DNA from: Clytia hemisphaerica
Taxonomy: Eukaryota; Cnidaria; Hydrozoa; Leptothecata; Clytiidae
Direction of reading: 5' to 3'
Length of the DNA stretch: 64,000 bases
Assembly: GCA_902728285.1 (NCBI GenBank)
Contig: CACVBU010001379.1
Coordinates: forward strand, 393,978-457,977
Of this stretch, positions 1-11,805 are shown piece after piece (the first letter of the stretch is position 1; each line of letters opens with the position of its first letter). A program made the translations under genes and the position numbers. The notes beneath the pieces are model-generated. The model was not told the DNA's origin. It ran no database searches and saw nothing but the letters and a program-made list of their open reading frames with translations.

Positions 1-1640
1 CCGGAAGCCGAAACACGGATTGAAACTAAAATCTGAAGTTGATCAAATTGCCGCGCGGGCGGAAGCATCTAAACAGTGGTTCTTTGGTTTTAAATGTATA
101 TTTTGCTGTTAAATGGAAAAAAATAGTTTGAAGGATGACAGAAAAGATCTTCATCATTCCTTGACTTTTAAAAGTAACCATCAAGTATCAAATAAGAATA
201 AGGTCAATACTCTTAGGTGCCAAATAAACGGGGGGGGGGTGGGTTCCCGACCTCCAGATAGAGCTTTAGCGTGTTGGTCGGATGAAAATTTCACATATAG
301 TGCCAGATAACTTTTAAGTGAAAAACTTACTTTCAAAAACAAGTGGATATTCAATGATCAGGTACGGAAGAATCAACTTTGGCGAATTTGTCAAGAAAAC
401 ATCAATCAAACTGGCCAAGAACCACAACAAGCCATCTTTATAATTTTTCTTTTGTTTACTTTTGATGATTTCGACAGACGCAGACGATTCGAATAAAAAT
501 GTTCGAACGTACGACGAATATCGTTCGATTTTTTAAGGCACCTTTACATTAGAAGAACTAGAATGAAAGAAGATCGTTGCGCAGGTGGCGAGAGTTGTGC
601 CGCCGAGTTTGTGTGTTTTTGGGTATTATAGGTTAAGACCCTGTCTTTTGGGATTATCAGAGTGTCTATTATTTTGCTAGCAACTTGCAAATTGAGGTGG
701 AGTCTGGATCGCTTCGCAACCCTTATACAATACGGCTAGTTCTTTGCTTAGTGGTAAGACAGGAAAAATTCTTTTTCAATCACCAATTACGACTTTCTAC
801 TATTCCTCTCCCTAAAGAAGGGTGTCGAAATTAGAAGAGGATGTCGAGATTAGACCCACTTATGGTCAGTAGACCTAGCTCTAAAACAGCATCTATAACT
901 GAAAAACAGATATGATTCTTCCATGGGAATCAAAACTATAAAGTGCATTAAACACAATTTGTCAGATCTAACAAGTTATAACCGCACTGTCATCATTGAC
1001 AATAAACAAACATTTTCTGTCAAGAGCCTTGTAACATTCCAAAATTCCATCGAAATGATCTATCAGAGCTCAGTCTACCATTTTTAGGCGCTCCGAGGAT
1101 TGAGCCGAGAACGCTCCGCGAACTCCTGGCGGGTGAAAAACTTCAATCTGTCAATCATTTTCTCAGCGAAGAGCACGAAAGCGATTCTAGCTTTACGATA
1201 TGCCGGGGTCATCAATGGATAGTATTCAATTATCATTATTCCTTTATTTTCATTCCTAGAACTTTTGCAAAAAAAAGGAAAAATAGAAAAGTTTGTATTT
1301 TTACTGTTCTATTTAATACTTTGAAAGATCTTTCATGTGGCGTTTTTTTTTTGCAAACTTCAAGAACTGATTTTTGTCCCGCCTTTGCGGGACTTTGGCT
1401 TAAGTGCTTGAGTGCAGCATAGGGTACAAAGTCCAAACATGCGTTTCCCGTAATTTTTGTGTGAAGAGTTAGGTCTACACTGACGGTAGTTAGTAAATTA
1501 TCTCAAATAGGCTCTGGTGATGGAGTCCAGTCTGGAAAGGAGGGAAATGTTACGCCGGAGCTGCGCCAACCTAACTGGAAAAAGTTGATGGTAGTAGATT
1601 TCAAACCTCAAATCTACATCAGAGATATCCGGCGCACAAG
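1..1640. other. Non-coding, no gene seen
   Basis: No exon with convincing splice sites or a recognisable protein was found. Positions about 801-866 match one arm of the MITE that is complete at 28,572-28,803 (shared core GTGTCGAAATTAGAAG). A run of ten G lies near 231-240. The short reading frames here have no recognisable content. Confidence 0.5.
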
Positions 1641-1649
1641 CCGCAATTT

Positions 1650-2300
1650 CCAGACTACTGGGATGGTTGGCAGACGATATCATCCACCAGGATGCAAGTG
1701 AAATTTTTCAATCTGCGGACCTAGACGGGGGTTCGGTTATTATCAGTTAGGGTTAGGGTTGGAGCTCGAGAGTCACAATATAAGGCCGAAGGCCTTTTTA
1801 GGGGCATCCGTACCCTGTGACCTAACTTAGGATCCCGTAGGGATCCTTGTTGGGGCACCGGTAGGGTTGGGAGCTTTCTTAATAAAGGTCTGTAAATTAC
1901 ACGCTATAAGTATTTGTGAGTGACAACTTTCTGCCGTGTCTCGTTGGCGCAAGCGGTTAAGCATTGGGCTTGTAAACCAAGGTTGCTTGCATTTGGTGGT
2001 TCGAGCCGGAGTCGGAGACCAATTTCACCGGTACGATCAAATTTCAGAAAAATACTTAGAAAACAGTTAGAAACACTTAGAGAAAGTCAGAAAATCAGGA
2101 TAGAAGATAGGGAAGTAGAAAATAGGGGGAAAATAAGGGAGGATGCATCCTGGTGGATGATATCGTTTGCCAACCTACTGGGATGGAGTGCAAGGCTGAA
2201 AGCCACATGAATATGGTTCATCCTATAAAAGGAAGTTCATTCTATGGTGGCCTATCTTGAAGTGAAGGTGGTTGAACAAAATGTTTTTGGCATATTGATG
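1650..2300. repeat. Composite inverted-repeat element with tRNA-like insert
   Basis: About 1,664-1,697 and 2,142-2,180 are inverted copies of each other (core GATATCATCCACCAGGATGC and its complement). They enclose a tRNA-like sequence. The segment 2,178-2,300 is a copy of a dispersed repeat (core CATGAATATGGTTCATCC) that recurs twice, in opposite orientations, at 27.8-28.2 kb. Three TTAGGG-like units occur at 1,747-1,760, too few to mean a telomere. The whole looks like nested mobile DNA. Confidence 0.55.
1938..2021 (+). repeat. tRNA-like SINE head or tRNA pseudogene
   Basis: An A box (TGGCGCAAGCGGTTAAG) and a B box (GGTTCGAGCC) lie at tRNA spacing. An anticodon-like loop CTTGTAA would read Thr (TGT). 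The acceptor stem pairs over only five bases and the T stem does not pair, so I read it as the pol III promoter head of a SINE or a dead tRNA, not a working tRNA gene. Confidence 0.5.
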
Positions 2301-2881
2301 GAACTGACAAGAAGGCCGTCACGTTTGACGTTCTCCATCCACAAAACAACTTAAAAGTACGCACAAAGTCATGCAAAAATGACAAAATATACCCAGGATA
2401 TCTCAACCAAACCCTATTGTTCCTAAATTTCAGCTGGAGTAATTAGTTATTGATAACTTATCATAGGATTGTCGCATATTCTCCTGCCAAGCGACTACTA
2501 TCTATTCTGAACGCACCACCACGGACCATGATGCGCATTGCTCAAATCTTGAGTAAGAAACATATCAAAAAGTTGGTCAGGGACATTTTGAAGAGGGAAC
2601 TCAAGAGGGAACAGTGAAGAATCCAAGTTTATGCAAAGTCAAAGTGATTTACCAGTCTATAGTTTAAAGTTTGATGGTTTTCCAAATGAAAGAGATAGAG
2701 CAACGCGGTGAACGAAATCTGATCACATTTCTGATCGCTGAAGAATTCCGCCATATTTGTTGATAAAGTTGATATGGTAAAAGTCTACATCTATTTTGGC
2801 GCCATCCACCGCCCCGGCGGTCATTACGTCATATTTCAGTGCCTGGGCCCGGTGGTGTTGTTCAAAAAATCGATTAGATTA
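2301..2881. other. Non-coding, nothing recognised
   Basis: No exon, tRNA or repeat boundary could be supported here. It ends at the TA that borders the next MITE. Confidence 0.4.
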
Positions 2882-3313
2882 CTTTAGGCGTACAAACTTT
2901 CGCGAGCAGAAACTTTCGCGAGGACGAAAAATCGCGAAATTCACGACATTTACTTTCGCGAATTTAACGAAAAAATCTTTTTCGCGTGCATAAACTTTCG
3001 TGAATCAAGACGTAAAATTGAGAATTTTAACATGAAAAAATGGCTTAGAGGGACAGATAATTCTTGGATTGGCTTGAAACATTTGTCCTTTGACTTATTA
3101 GTCTTTTAGCAGGCTAAAAAGTGCCATAACAGTTACATTTTATTCAAAGTTTGAGGTTTTACAGATTTTCTATTTTGTCAAGAATTTTTCGCGAGCACAA
3201 ACTTTCGCGAATGGTCCTTCCTAGAATTTTTTAAGACATTTACTTTCGCGAAAAGGGCCAAAATTCGCGAAAATCGTGAAAGTTTCTGCTCGCGAAAGTT
3301 TGTACGCCTAAAG
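2882..3313. mobile_element. MITE, TTTCGCGA-rich, copy 1
   Basis: Long terminal inverted repeats begin CTTTAGGCGTACAAACTTTC and return as their complement ending GTACGCCTAAAG. TA flanks both sides, as for Tc1/mariner-type insertions, although the TA cannot be told from the TIR itself. The element has no coding capacity. Its interior repeats ACTTTCGCGA and its complement many times. A second copy lies at 23,519-25,244, split by a Penelope-like insertion. Confidence 0.75.
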
Positions 3314-3337
3314 TAAATCCCGATTAACGCTAGCTAA

Positions 3338-3687
3338 AGGCCGGCGCAAATGAAACCAACATTTGATCCAACATTATTGTTGAATCAAATGTTGGGTTCG
3401 TTTGCGCAAGTCATAAAATTGCAACTTTTAAAAAAAATTGTTGGAAATCATGTTGGATGAAGTTTGATCGCCATCAAACTTTTCATCCAACATTTTTTAA
3501 TGAGATTGACGTCACTTTTATGTTGGCTTCGATGTTGGATGCATTTGCATAATCATGTTGGATGAAATGTTTGACGTTTTTGCGCAAATGACTTTTCATG
3601 CAACTTTTCGATTTTTTCCACGTGACTTTTCGTCCAACATTTTGTCCAACAATGAATTGGAAATGTTGGATTCATTTGCGCCGGCCT
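3338..3687. mobile_element. MITE with TAA duplication (PIF/Harbinger-like)
   Basis: Terminal repeats AGGCCGGCGCAAATGAA and the complement TTCATTTGCGCCGGCCT are bordered by TAA on both sides (3,335-3,337 and 3,688-3,690). A 3-bp TAA target duplication is typical of PIF/Harbinger. The interior is built from repeated TCCAACATTT and ATGTTGGAT words in both orientations. It has no reading frame. A partial copy lies near 42,885-42,985. Confidence 0.7.
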
Positions 3688-3924
3688 TAATCGCGATTAA
3701 ATTTCTGGGTCGCATATGTTTTTTATAAGCATACAAAAATTCGGATAGTGAAAAACCTCAAAAAAACTTTGCTATACAAGTGTCCTTGACTTTATCGAAC
3801 TTACAAATTAGGCAAATTTATTCTCAGATTTTATTACGGTGAAAATTTCATTTTGAGAATAGAAAAGCAGTTTTTGTTTTATTTAGAAATATGAAGTTTC
3901 AAAGTATCAACATATCAAGTAAGT

Positions 3925-4512
3925 CATCTGGGGTAATTACGGGACGATTTTGACATATTTGGGCATTACTCTAAAAGTATTAATCCTAGAGATCCGATTT
4001 TTTGATATTTCATTTATCAGAGTTTGACCTTTACACAAGATTTATTACTTTTCCTTGAAATTTAGTAGATGCTCCTAAAAATTATTTTAAAGATGTCCCA
4101 TAAATACCTTGCATTTTGGGGTAATTACGGGACACCCTCGGGGTAATTATGGGACAGGTAAAAAAATGTTCTTGAAAATTCAGATATCTTTCCAAAAGGC
4201 TATGATATTTAAGGTTTTGCATCCACTTGATGACTTCAAATCCAAGTGCTATCATTTAAAGGACTTTCAACAAAATTAGTGACAGTGTCCCATTTTTACC
4301 CCAGCCTTTTTCCCATTTGGGGGTAATAACGGGACACTTCAATCAATAATATTTCTATAGAGTAATCTAGACCAACTGAAGTATATTTAGATGCAAACCT
4401 TTGCAGGTTTTGAAAGACTTATAGTGTAAATATGATTCCATTAAACTAGAAAATCAAGTTGGTAGTTTTCTTATAAAAAATAAACACTTCAAACTCAAAC
4501 TCCCATAATTAC
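3925..4512. repeat. Dispersed GGGGTAATTACGGGACA motif cluster
   Basis: The motif GGGGTAATTACGGGACA or close variants occurs near 3,930, 4,118, 4,140 and 4,319, and in the opposite orientation near 4,286 and 4,500. It gives an inverted-repeat-like block of about 580 bp with no coding content. Probably a degenerate non-autonomous element. Confidence 0.5.
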
Positions 4513-5000
4513 CACAAGATTAAGAAAATCGGGCTCCGTCACATTTTAGGCATTGCCATTTTGCATCATTGTGCAAAAAATCAGAAAAAAATAATGAGTT
4601 AACATTGAGAAAAGCTATATTTTCTTATTTAGTTAAAGGGAATTTCCCCAAAATACGAAAATCCGTTGTTTAAGGCGAATAAGAATTTTCCGGGAAAAAC
4701 CACTTCAGCCATTATTTAGAGAATCTTGCCCTCCATCTTTGTACAAAAAAGTCAGAAAAAAGTAATGACAGGATTTTGCACAAAGTCCAAAAAACCCTAT
4801 TTTTAGGTAGTTTTTGGTCCAAATTTGCCCAAATAAATTTTTTCTCAAAAATCGGGCTCCGTCACATTTTGGGCATTGCCATTTTGCATCATTGTGCCAA
4901 AAATCAAAAAAAACTAATGAGCCAATCCTGAGAAAAGCTGGTAACAGACGGACATGGGTTAATTTATAGGACCTCCACCGGGGTACCCGGAGGTAGGTCC
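4513..5000 (-). repeat. GGACCTA-ended interspersed repeat, copy 1
   Basis: On the minus strand the end is a hairpin (GGACCTACCTCC paired with GGTGGAGGTCC, 4,969-5,000). It is followed by a body with CTCAGGATTGGCTCATTAG and GCCATTTTGCATCATTGTGC on the plus-strand reading. Further copies lie at 23,237-23,470, 25,347-25,475 and 43,082-43,717. Within this copy the segment containing CGGGCTCCGTCACATTTT occurs twice (4,530 and 4,850). No protein coding is evident. Confidence 0.65.
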
Positions 5001-5701
5001 AAAAATAACTCATCGTGCGATTAAATAATTAAATTGGCACCAAAATTTCTTTCTTTAATTTAAAAACTAATTTTCACACTTAGCGTTCAAAATACTTATA
5101 CTCACTACCGATATTTAAGTAATGGGTCGGATGATTACAGAAAGACAACTTATAATCTTCGGAAACCAATAAATTACGGTATATAGTTTGTATCTTTATA
5201 TCTCAATTTTATCGTACATTAAAACATTAAAATTATATTTCACATTTCTTGTCTATGCAGTGCTGGGAATAAATTATCTAACAACTAAAATTTATACATA
5301 AAAACCAGCTAAAAGGTTAAAACTTTGCAATAATAATTTTCATCTATCAAATCAAACTTATTACGATCTACTAGTATATATATTAAAAATTCATTTGTCA
5401 AATCAAAAGCTCTTAGAGAGAACTTTTCTTTTACAAATTGAGCCCAATTCCTTTGAAATATAATATTAAAACTCTGTTTTCGCGGGGTTTAATTTTTCCC
5501 AAATAGAGGAACTCGCTTTATCACAATTTTGTAAAGAAGTATGATTTCTTCTGTTTAATGGGTAACAGAGCTATATCGAATCATTTTAACTATTAGTTAA
5601 AAAAAATTAAAAATACCGCAAGGTAGTGTACAATAAATAAAAACCAAAAAAAAGTGCGAAATAAAAACAGTTTAAAGTTATAATTTAATTATACAAATCA
5701 A
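5001..5701. other. AT-rich intergenic, 3' side of RP2
   Basis: A/T-rich sequence with no exon or repeat boundary that I can defend. It should hold the RP2 3' untranslated region; no clear polyadenylation signal was picked out on the minus strand. Confidence 0.35.
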
Positions 5702-6724
5702 TTAAGTGCTCATCATCATATCAATGTAATTATAAAAAGCAGCTACATCATTTTTAGCACTAGCATCGTTATTAGATAAGAAAATATCATTCAAAGAGAC
5801 GTTCATTTCTTTAAGAACTTCTTCACATTTCATTATCACTGACTCTCCACTTAATTCCAAACCAACCACACTACCTTGTGTAGACAATTCACGAAATCTT
5901 TCCTTCTTAAAGATTCGTTCCACATCTTCAGGCTCCATTTTAATCTCTTTTGTTTGGATAATACAATAGTCGGTGATCTTTGCCAACTCCTTTAAAAACT
6001 CCTTGCACTTAGATTTATTATTGTCAAAGAACACAATCAAACAATTTTGGTCAGACTTCACTGCTCGTTTTTGTTGTGTAAAAGGCACGACACTCAATTC
6101 AGACTCAAATTTGACATTAATGTCGGCGAATTCTTCACTAGTAGGGCGAGGTACATGTTGCTCTAGGGTGACACTTTGAGGGATCAACGACCAATTCTCG
6201 GACTGTTCAACAGGAGTGAAATCATGAATAGTGCTCCACGTATTATTGTATACTGAGAGGCCAGCCAATTTAAATTGCTCTTCTAGTTCAGGATAGTAAT
6301 ACTGAAAGCAAGCAAATTTCATGCCGGTAGATGACTCAATGATTGGTTGTGTTTGACAATACAAGAATGTTTCAATCTTTTGACAGTCACGTGATCGGAA
6401 TTGTTGACAAGCGATAGCACATTTCAAATTTTTACAATTCCGAATAAAAACACTTCCTTTGATGGGCGCAATGAATATGGTGCAATTCTCACAACGATCA
6501 ATGGTTACCATAGCACTATGATCGTAAATGTAAATAGAGCTATTCTTGCAATTCTCTATGATAAACTGTTGGCCATTGATGGTGCCAGGTTTCCTACCAC
6601 AAACAGTACCATCTTGTTCAGATATTGTGTAATCTTTAGGATCAGGTCTATCATCTCGATCCCAGCTGAAGACAGGCTGTTTTGGTGGCTCTTCAACACT
6701 TTCTGTTGAGGATAAACATCCCAT
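5702..6724 (-). CDS. RP2: RP2 (XRP2): ARL3 GTPase-activating protein, intronless
   Basis: A full-length 340-residue reading frame (human RP2 is about 350). It starts MGC, the N-myristoylation (Gly2) and palmitoylation (Cys3) signal. The TBCC/C-CAP beta-helix domain follows (about residues 28-190, with DPKDY, FIENCKN-type rungs and CACQQFR-like turns). Arg110 in QQFRSRDC matches the catalytic arginine finger that acts on ARL3. The C-terminal nucleoside-diphosphate-kinase-like domain runs from about 220 to 340. RP2 helps deliver lipidated proteins to cilia by stripping ARL3-GTP complexes. The frame has no introns, unlike vertebrate RP2, so it is either an intron-poor native gene or a retrocopy. 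No inactivating change is visible. The ATG is fixed by the MGC motif. Confidence 0.93.
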   Translation of the reverse strand: MGCLSSTESVEEPPKQPVFSWDRDDRPDPKDYTISEQDGTVCGRKPGTINGQQFIIENCKNSSIYIYDHSAMVTIDRCENCTIFIAPIKGSVFIRNCKNLKCAIACQQFRSRDCQKIETFLYCQTQPIIESSTGMKFACFQYYYPELEEQFKLAGLSVYNNTWSTIHDFTPVEQSENWSLIPQSVTLEQHVPRPTSEEFADINVKFESELSVVPFTQQKRAVKSDQNCLIVFFDNNKSKCKEFLKELAKITDYCIIQTKEIKMEPEDVERIFKKERFRELSTQGSVVGLELSGESVIMKCEEVLKEMNVSLNDIFLSNNDASAKNDVAAFYNYIDMMMST

Positions 6725-7541
6725 TTTGTTTTGTATGTTTATTACAGTATTTTAGCAATTATCTAAATGAAAGAAAAACAAATTCAAAAAAATCAACTAA
6801 CTGAGTATAACTAATACCAAGTGCCTTAACAAATGATAGGTTCAGCACTGAGAATTGAGCAAACCAGTGCTGAATTTATGAATCCATAATAGATAGAATC
6901 TTCAGACATTACTAGTTCAAAGCTCGCCAGACGAGTAATTTACAATGACCTATATTATAGTTTATAGTTGTAATTCTCATGGGTGGTCTATGTATGAAAT
7001 ATTGCAATTGAATAACTAATGAATATTCAGAAAATTGTAGAAAAAGAGCAATATATTCTTTTTAATTTTCTAGCTTCTAGCATTGATAAAAGATTTCCTC
7101 TTCTCACGGACCACACACAGACATAATCAATTTAAAGCTTCTCAAAATATTAAATTATTGTTGCTTGGTGGTCTCTGAAACCAAAGCAAAATCGTTTTTA
7201 AAATAATATTTTTTTGGTTGTATAAAATACTATGTTATTCTAAATGATATCTTGTTAATCTAGTCTAGAAGATTTTCAATATCAGTGCTACTATCCAACA
7301 ACAAAACAGTGGCAATGTATTCATAAATCTAGTTTAAAGAATCAACAAAGAAAGAGTTTAGAAATAAGTAAAAAAAAAGAAAGATAAAAGACTACTATAA
7401 ACAATAATATGAAAAATATTTTTTAGTTAGATCTTATTGAGCTAGGAAACAGTAACAGTCCAGTCCACCAATTACTGGGGAGTTGATTTTATTGATCCAT
7501 CCAGTAAAACAAGCAATACACCAAGTCCCTCATCATTTGGT
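6725..7541. other. Intergenic between NUTF2 and RP2
   Basis: AT-rich, with no recognised exon or repeat. NUTF2 ends at 7,542 and RP2 starts at 6,724 on the same strand, so this gap should hold the NUTF2 3' untranslated region and the RP2 promoter. Confidence 0.4.
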
Positions 7542-10500
7542 TTATCCATTGTGAATATTTAGCCTAAATACACTGTTTAATATTATTGGATTTTGTCCGT
7601 CAACTTTAACATGAAATGATTGCGCAAAGCCGTGAGGTGGATCATCATCAGTCTGAAAAATTAAAAGGTTACAACAAAAGCTTTCTTTTTAGTCTGTTTG
7701 AGGTCCTGCACAAAATTTCCAAGCCCAAAACTTCTGCATATTTATTTTTTTGCTTTTCAAACTTGTTTTGGAGCCTTTGTCCATGGTTGGCCCTAGGAGT
7801 GACAGTTTTCTGAAAGTAGTACCTACTGAACTTCCTACTTAAAAAAAATCTATTTGGGAATAGTGCACCAGAGTAAAAAGACATTATCTCTTTAATTAAC
7901 ATACACGGAAACTTGATTTCGTTTTCAGTCAGTTACTTTTAACATTTTGAATTAATATTCATGTTGTATTGAAAAAACAGTATTGAAGCTTTTTAATGTC
8001 TCTTTCTGAGCACAATATTTTAAGCATTTTATCTGCTAATTCACCTTTTCTGTAGTTTTGAGAAATGGGTTACATGAAACCAGGATGAGTTTAAATTTTT
8101 TTTTCAAATTATTTTCTGAGGAATACACTTTTGAAGTCTAAAATTTCAAAGCATCTAAAATCATGGCTACAACATAAGCATCTCAAAGGATAGGTCATCA
8201 AATTTACAGCACAAAATACCTTATTTGGAGTCTGAAAGATTTCTAAAATTGCAGATTTTTGAATTTCGAAAAAAATCGTCCACCCCTTCCCCTAGAAAGA
8301 CATTTTAAAGGACTGACCAAATTTTTTCAATTTCAGAATATTTCCAAGTATTTTTCTAGCAGCTTGATTGAAAGAGCAAGAAACTAATTTGGCCTTAGCC
8401 GAATACTGTATTACTTTGAATAAATTCTTTGAATTTTATGATAGGCCTTTATTAGAGGGGGCGTTTAAAGCTTTATTTTACCTTAATTCTATTTTTCGAG
8501 TCAATTTAGAGATGTGAAATTGGTCAAAACCAGTTGGAATACAATTATTGTTGTATATCTCAGTTTTTCTATATTATACACTTCTTTACTGCAACGCCCT
8601 TCTAGGAGGGTGGCGTTTATTCGAAGGAGCATTTATTTGAGGGGGTGTTTATTTAAATTTGTTCTCTAAAGGAGGAGCGTTTATTCGAGGGGGCTGTCAT
8701 GAGGGCAGGGTCCACCATTTTTATATTTACATTAGTTGTCATGGTAACCATTGAATGGAAGCTCACATTGAGTACGTTAGATAGGGAATTTATTAGGAGA
8801 GAAAACACTTCACCTTAAGCCTTGGACAAGGCAAGCCCTCCCGTCGGGAGTACCGTGTTAATCGACATGAGAAGAGATCCAGGTACCAGGAGGAGAGAGT
8901 AAAGAGTTTGTTTGAAATTGACGCTGGCCAGTCAATAGTGCGTTCCCGACCTCTCAACATGTTGAACTTTATTGGATTTATGTTTATGCCACTTTATGTT
9001 TGGATATTTCATGAGGTATTGATAGAAATTAACTTAACCTTTGTGTCTGCTCCCTCAATCTACTCCATGAACTCCAACTCCTATCTTCTCACGGCAGTCA
9101 GGTCGATATCCGGGAAAAAACTTTAAGTATAAATATTGTTGTCGTGGGCCCAGCCTCAACTGGCCTGGCGCACCATGACACTCGACAGGGAGTTTAAAAG
9201 AAGGGGGAGTTTATTTGAAGTAATACGGTTGGCTTAATGGAAGATTGTTTTACATTTTGAGTAACTGTTACCCTCAAAAATAAAAATTATGAAGAACTCG
9301 TCACTGATTTACCTTTAGCTGTCCAACTACTGTAGTGAAATATCCATTGTAAATTGTTGGGTGAGTATCAACTGTAGACGGTATGAATTTAACTGTTTTG
9401 AAAGGTAAGCCCTAAAACATAACGAAAAAAATTGTAACAAAAAATATCTTGATGTATCATTTTGAAGGAACCATCAAATCTTTCAAGGTAAAAGCCAAAA
9501 ATACTAAAAATTAAATTGTTTATAAAAAATCACAAAGTCCCAATAACGCACCACGCTGGAATCTAAAAATAGATTTTATTTTTGACATAATCATTACTCT
9601 CGATGTGCTTGTACGAGTTCCTATCCCATCAACCTTTGCGTTGATCTCTTTTACACGTTAATTGCATCATTTGACAAAAGGTATATAACAGCTTGCACGT
9701 ATCTTACCGCATTGAATTGGATTGCAACTAGTACAAATGTCAAAAAAAGTGAAAGTAATAATTATGACGTATGTGTTGCGGAGCACTATTTGAAGTTATT
9801 TTTATAAACTTTTTAATCACTCTTGAATAAACCATAAATTAAACCTGATATACAGAGGTTCCAAACAGTTTTTAGAACTCTATAAGATTTTATGTATATT
9901 AAATTCCTTATTTTTTCCTAGTTATTCTGTATTGGTATACAAATTTGTAACAATTCTTCGCCACGGCATGACGTCAGAACTGGGGTACAACAGAACACTT
10001 ACTAAAGATTAATTATGTGTTTTCAGTAAACATAATCTTTTAGTGAGTTAAACCATAGTGTTTGTTTTACCCTTGAGATTATTAAATCTTATTGGTTGAA
10101 AAAGATGTCACATGACTTTCTGTGGCAAAGAATGATATTTTCCACTATCTATCATTTGCCCCATGAAAAAAAATTTAAAGCTTATCAGAATACTTTGAAC
10201 ACTACTTTGATGAACAACAATGTGGTTTTAGGAAAGGATATTCCACTCAAACATCGCTTCTCCCAATGGAAGAGCTCTGGAAGCTAGCCAATGACAAGAA
10301 AGATGTTTTTGGGACACTGCTCATCAACTTATCTAAGGCCTTTGATTGCATGTGTCTGACACAAATTACTTGTAGCAAAGATCAATGCATACGGATTCCG
10401 TGACCTTTCCACTAGGTTAGTCAAGAGTTATCTAGAAAATAGGCAACGAACTGAGTAACTGGATCAAGATCAAGGATGGTGTTCCCCAGCCCCAGGGATC

Positions 10501-11805
10501 CATCCTTGGCCCTCTGGTTTTCAATATTTATATCTCTGACCTCTTTTTCAACATTAAAGACACTAAGATCGCGAATTATGCAAATGGTTGGCAATGCTGA
10601 CAAATGTCAGCTAATAGTTAGCATCATTGACGATTCGCTCTATCTAAATATTAGAGAGGAAACTGTCAACGACGATAAAAAACGTCAAAGATTCTTGGAG
10701 AAACCTTTGATAATCTCTTGACGTTTGAATCGCATATAGAAAATCTTTGCAAGAAAGCTCGTTTGAAAATAACCGCCTTACTCTTGTCTCCCGAATAGAC
10801 GTCCCCCGCTAATTGTTAAGAAAAAAAAAATCCATCCCCCCGCTAATTAAATTTGAATAATTCAATATATTATTAGTGTAGATAGACCTTAAACTTGTCA
10901 AATTTTCCTTTTTGTTAGTATTGGCTCTTATTTTACGTGTTCATTTGTTAAAGTTTTTTTTTGATGTTGAAATTCATATCAGTTAAAAATTATTCGGACA
11001 CCCCCCGTCTATTCGGGAGACAAGAGTAGCCAGAATGAGCACATATGTCAGTTTAGAAAAAAAAGAAACACTTAATGAGTTCTTTCATTAAATGCCACTT
11101 TGATTACTGTCCTCTCATATGGATGTTTCATAGCAGGGCTCTAGAAGATAAAATCAACAATCTACATAATAAAAGATGCTTGAGAATCGTTTACTCAGAC
11201 TACAACTCATCATTCGAAGATCTGTTGAAACTTGACAATGGTTCCACTTTCCATCAACGAGCAATTCAATCTTTATCCACAGAGCTATTTAAGTCAAAAC
11301 TCAATGAATCAGAACGTTCAAAACGATCAAAACAAGAAAAAGGAATTCCTTTTGTAGTAGAATAGTTGAAAGTGAAATAGCTTTCTTGGGACCTAAAATC
11401 TGGGCTACCCTTCCAGATGACTTTAAAAAACTTAAAAACATAGATGAATTTAAAAAAGAAATCAAGCAATGGGGACCCACTACTTGTCCTTGCCGAAACT
11501 GTTGCACCTTTATCTGTGACGTTGGGTTTATTGATTGAATTTAAATTAATTTGTAAATAATAATTGATTTTGAGCATCAACCTTTTCGACCTTTTAGATA
11601 GATTTGTAATCAAAAGTTGATATTGATTAGCCTCGAGCTAAGTACACATTGTACTATTATACATCAACAAAAAAGAAAAGAAACATAAACATAAACATGA
11701 CAACATAAAACAAACAAATAAAACAATACATACTATTAAATGTTTAATTATATTTTGTTGTCCAAGTAGTACATCTGATTCAAATGTAAAGATTGAATTG
11801 CCATC
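7542..11805 (-). CDS. NUTF2: NTF2, nuclear transport factor 2 (3 exons found, first missing)
   Basis: Three phase-0 exons with GT-AG borders: 11,734-11,805 (24 codons), 9,313-9,411 (33 codons) and 7,542-7,652 (37 codons including stop). They match NTF2 in order: the DGNSIFTFE...LLGQQNI block, then GLPFKTVKF...TTVVGQLK, then TDDDPPHGFAQSF...FRLNIHNG. NTF2 is the small cone-shaped dimer that returns Ran-GDP to the nucleus through the pore. The glutamate matching Glu42 and the aspartates matching Asp92 and Asp94 (Ran-binding in the vertebrate protein) are present. Trp41 is replaced by Phe. The exon junctions match those I remember for the vertebrate gene. The N-terminal exon (about 35 residues) was not found; it should lie between 11,806 and 16,970, making the gene head-to-head with DCAF15. 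Confidence 0.85.
8450..9230. repeat. GGGGGCGTTTATT repeat with nested insertion (NUTF2 intron)
   Basis: Sequence rich in GGGCGTTTATTCGA words shares long stretches with 25,899-26,285 (for example TTATTGTTGTATATCT). At about 8,692-9,172 it is interrupted by a block bounded by TGTCATG...CATGACA inverted ends, after which the host repeat resumes. It lies in the intron between the last two NUTF2 exons. Confidence 0.5.
10130..11545 (+). pseudogene. Dead LINE reverse transcriptase fragment in NUTF2 intron
   Basis: Conceptual translation in shifting frames gives non-LTR reverse transcriptase pieces in order: a GF-K region, LINLSKAFDC (motif A), a GVPQPQGSILG-like motif B, a fragment of motif C, then C-terminal blocks FDYCPLIWMFHSR, LRIVYSDYN and FLGPKIWATLPDDFK, ending in a Cys-rich CPCRNC stretch. 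Many stops and frameshifts make it non-functional. It lies antisense to NUTF2, inside the intron between the 9.3-kb and 11.7-kb exons. It is interrupted by a MITE at 10,781-11,026. The C-terminal wording suggests a Jockey/CR1-type or RTE-type clade; I cannot settle which. Confidence 0.8.
10781..11026. mobile_element. MITE inserted in the LINE, TA target
   Basis: A 246-bp inverted-repeat element with ends CTCTTGTCTCCCGAATAGAC and its complement, flanked by TA (10,779-10,780 and 11,027-11,028). It splits the LINE coding region: the translation before (KITAL) and after (STYVSLEKK) rejoins across it. Tc1/mariner-type by its TA duplication. No coding capacity. Confidence 0.8.

Noticed and set aside
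1747..1760. Telomere
   Set aside because: Only about three TTAGGG-like units; interstitial and too short.
1938..2021. Functional tRNA-Thr
   Set aside because: A and B boxes are present, but the acceptor and T stems do not pair and the variable region is too long.
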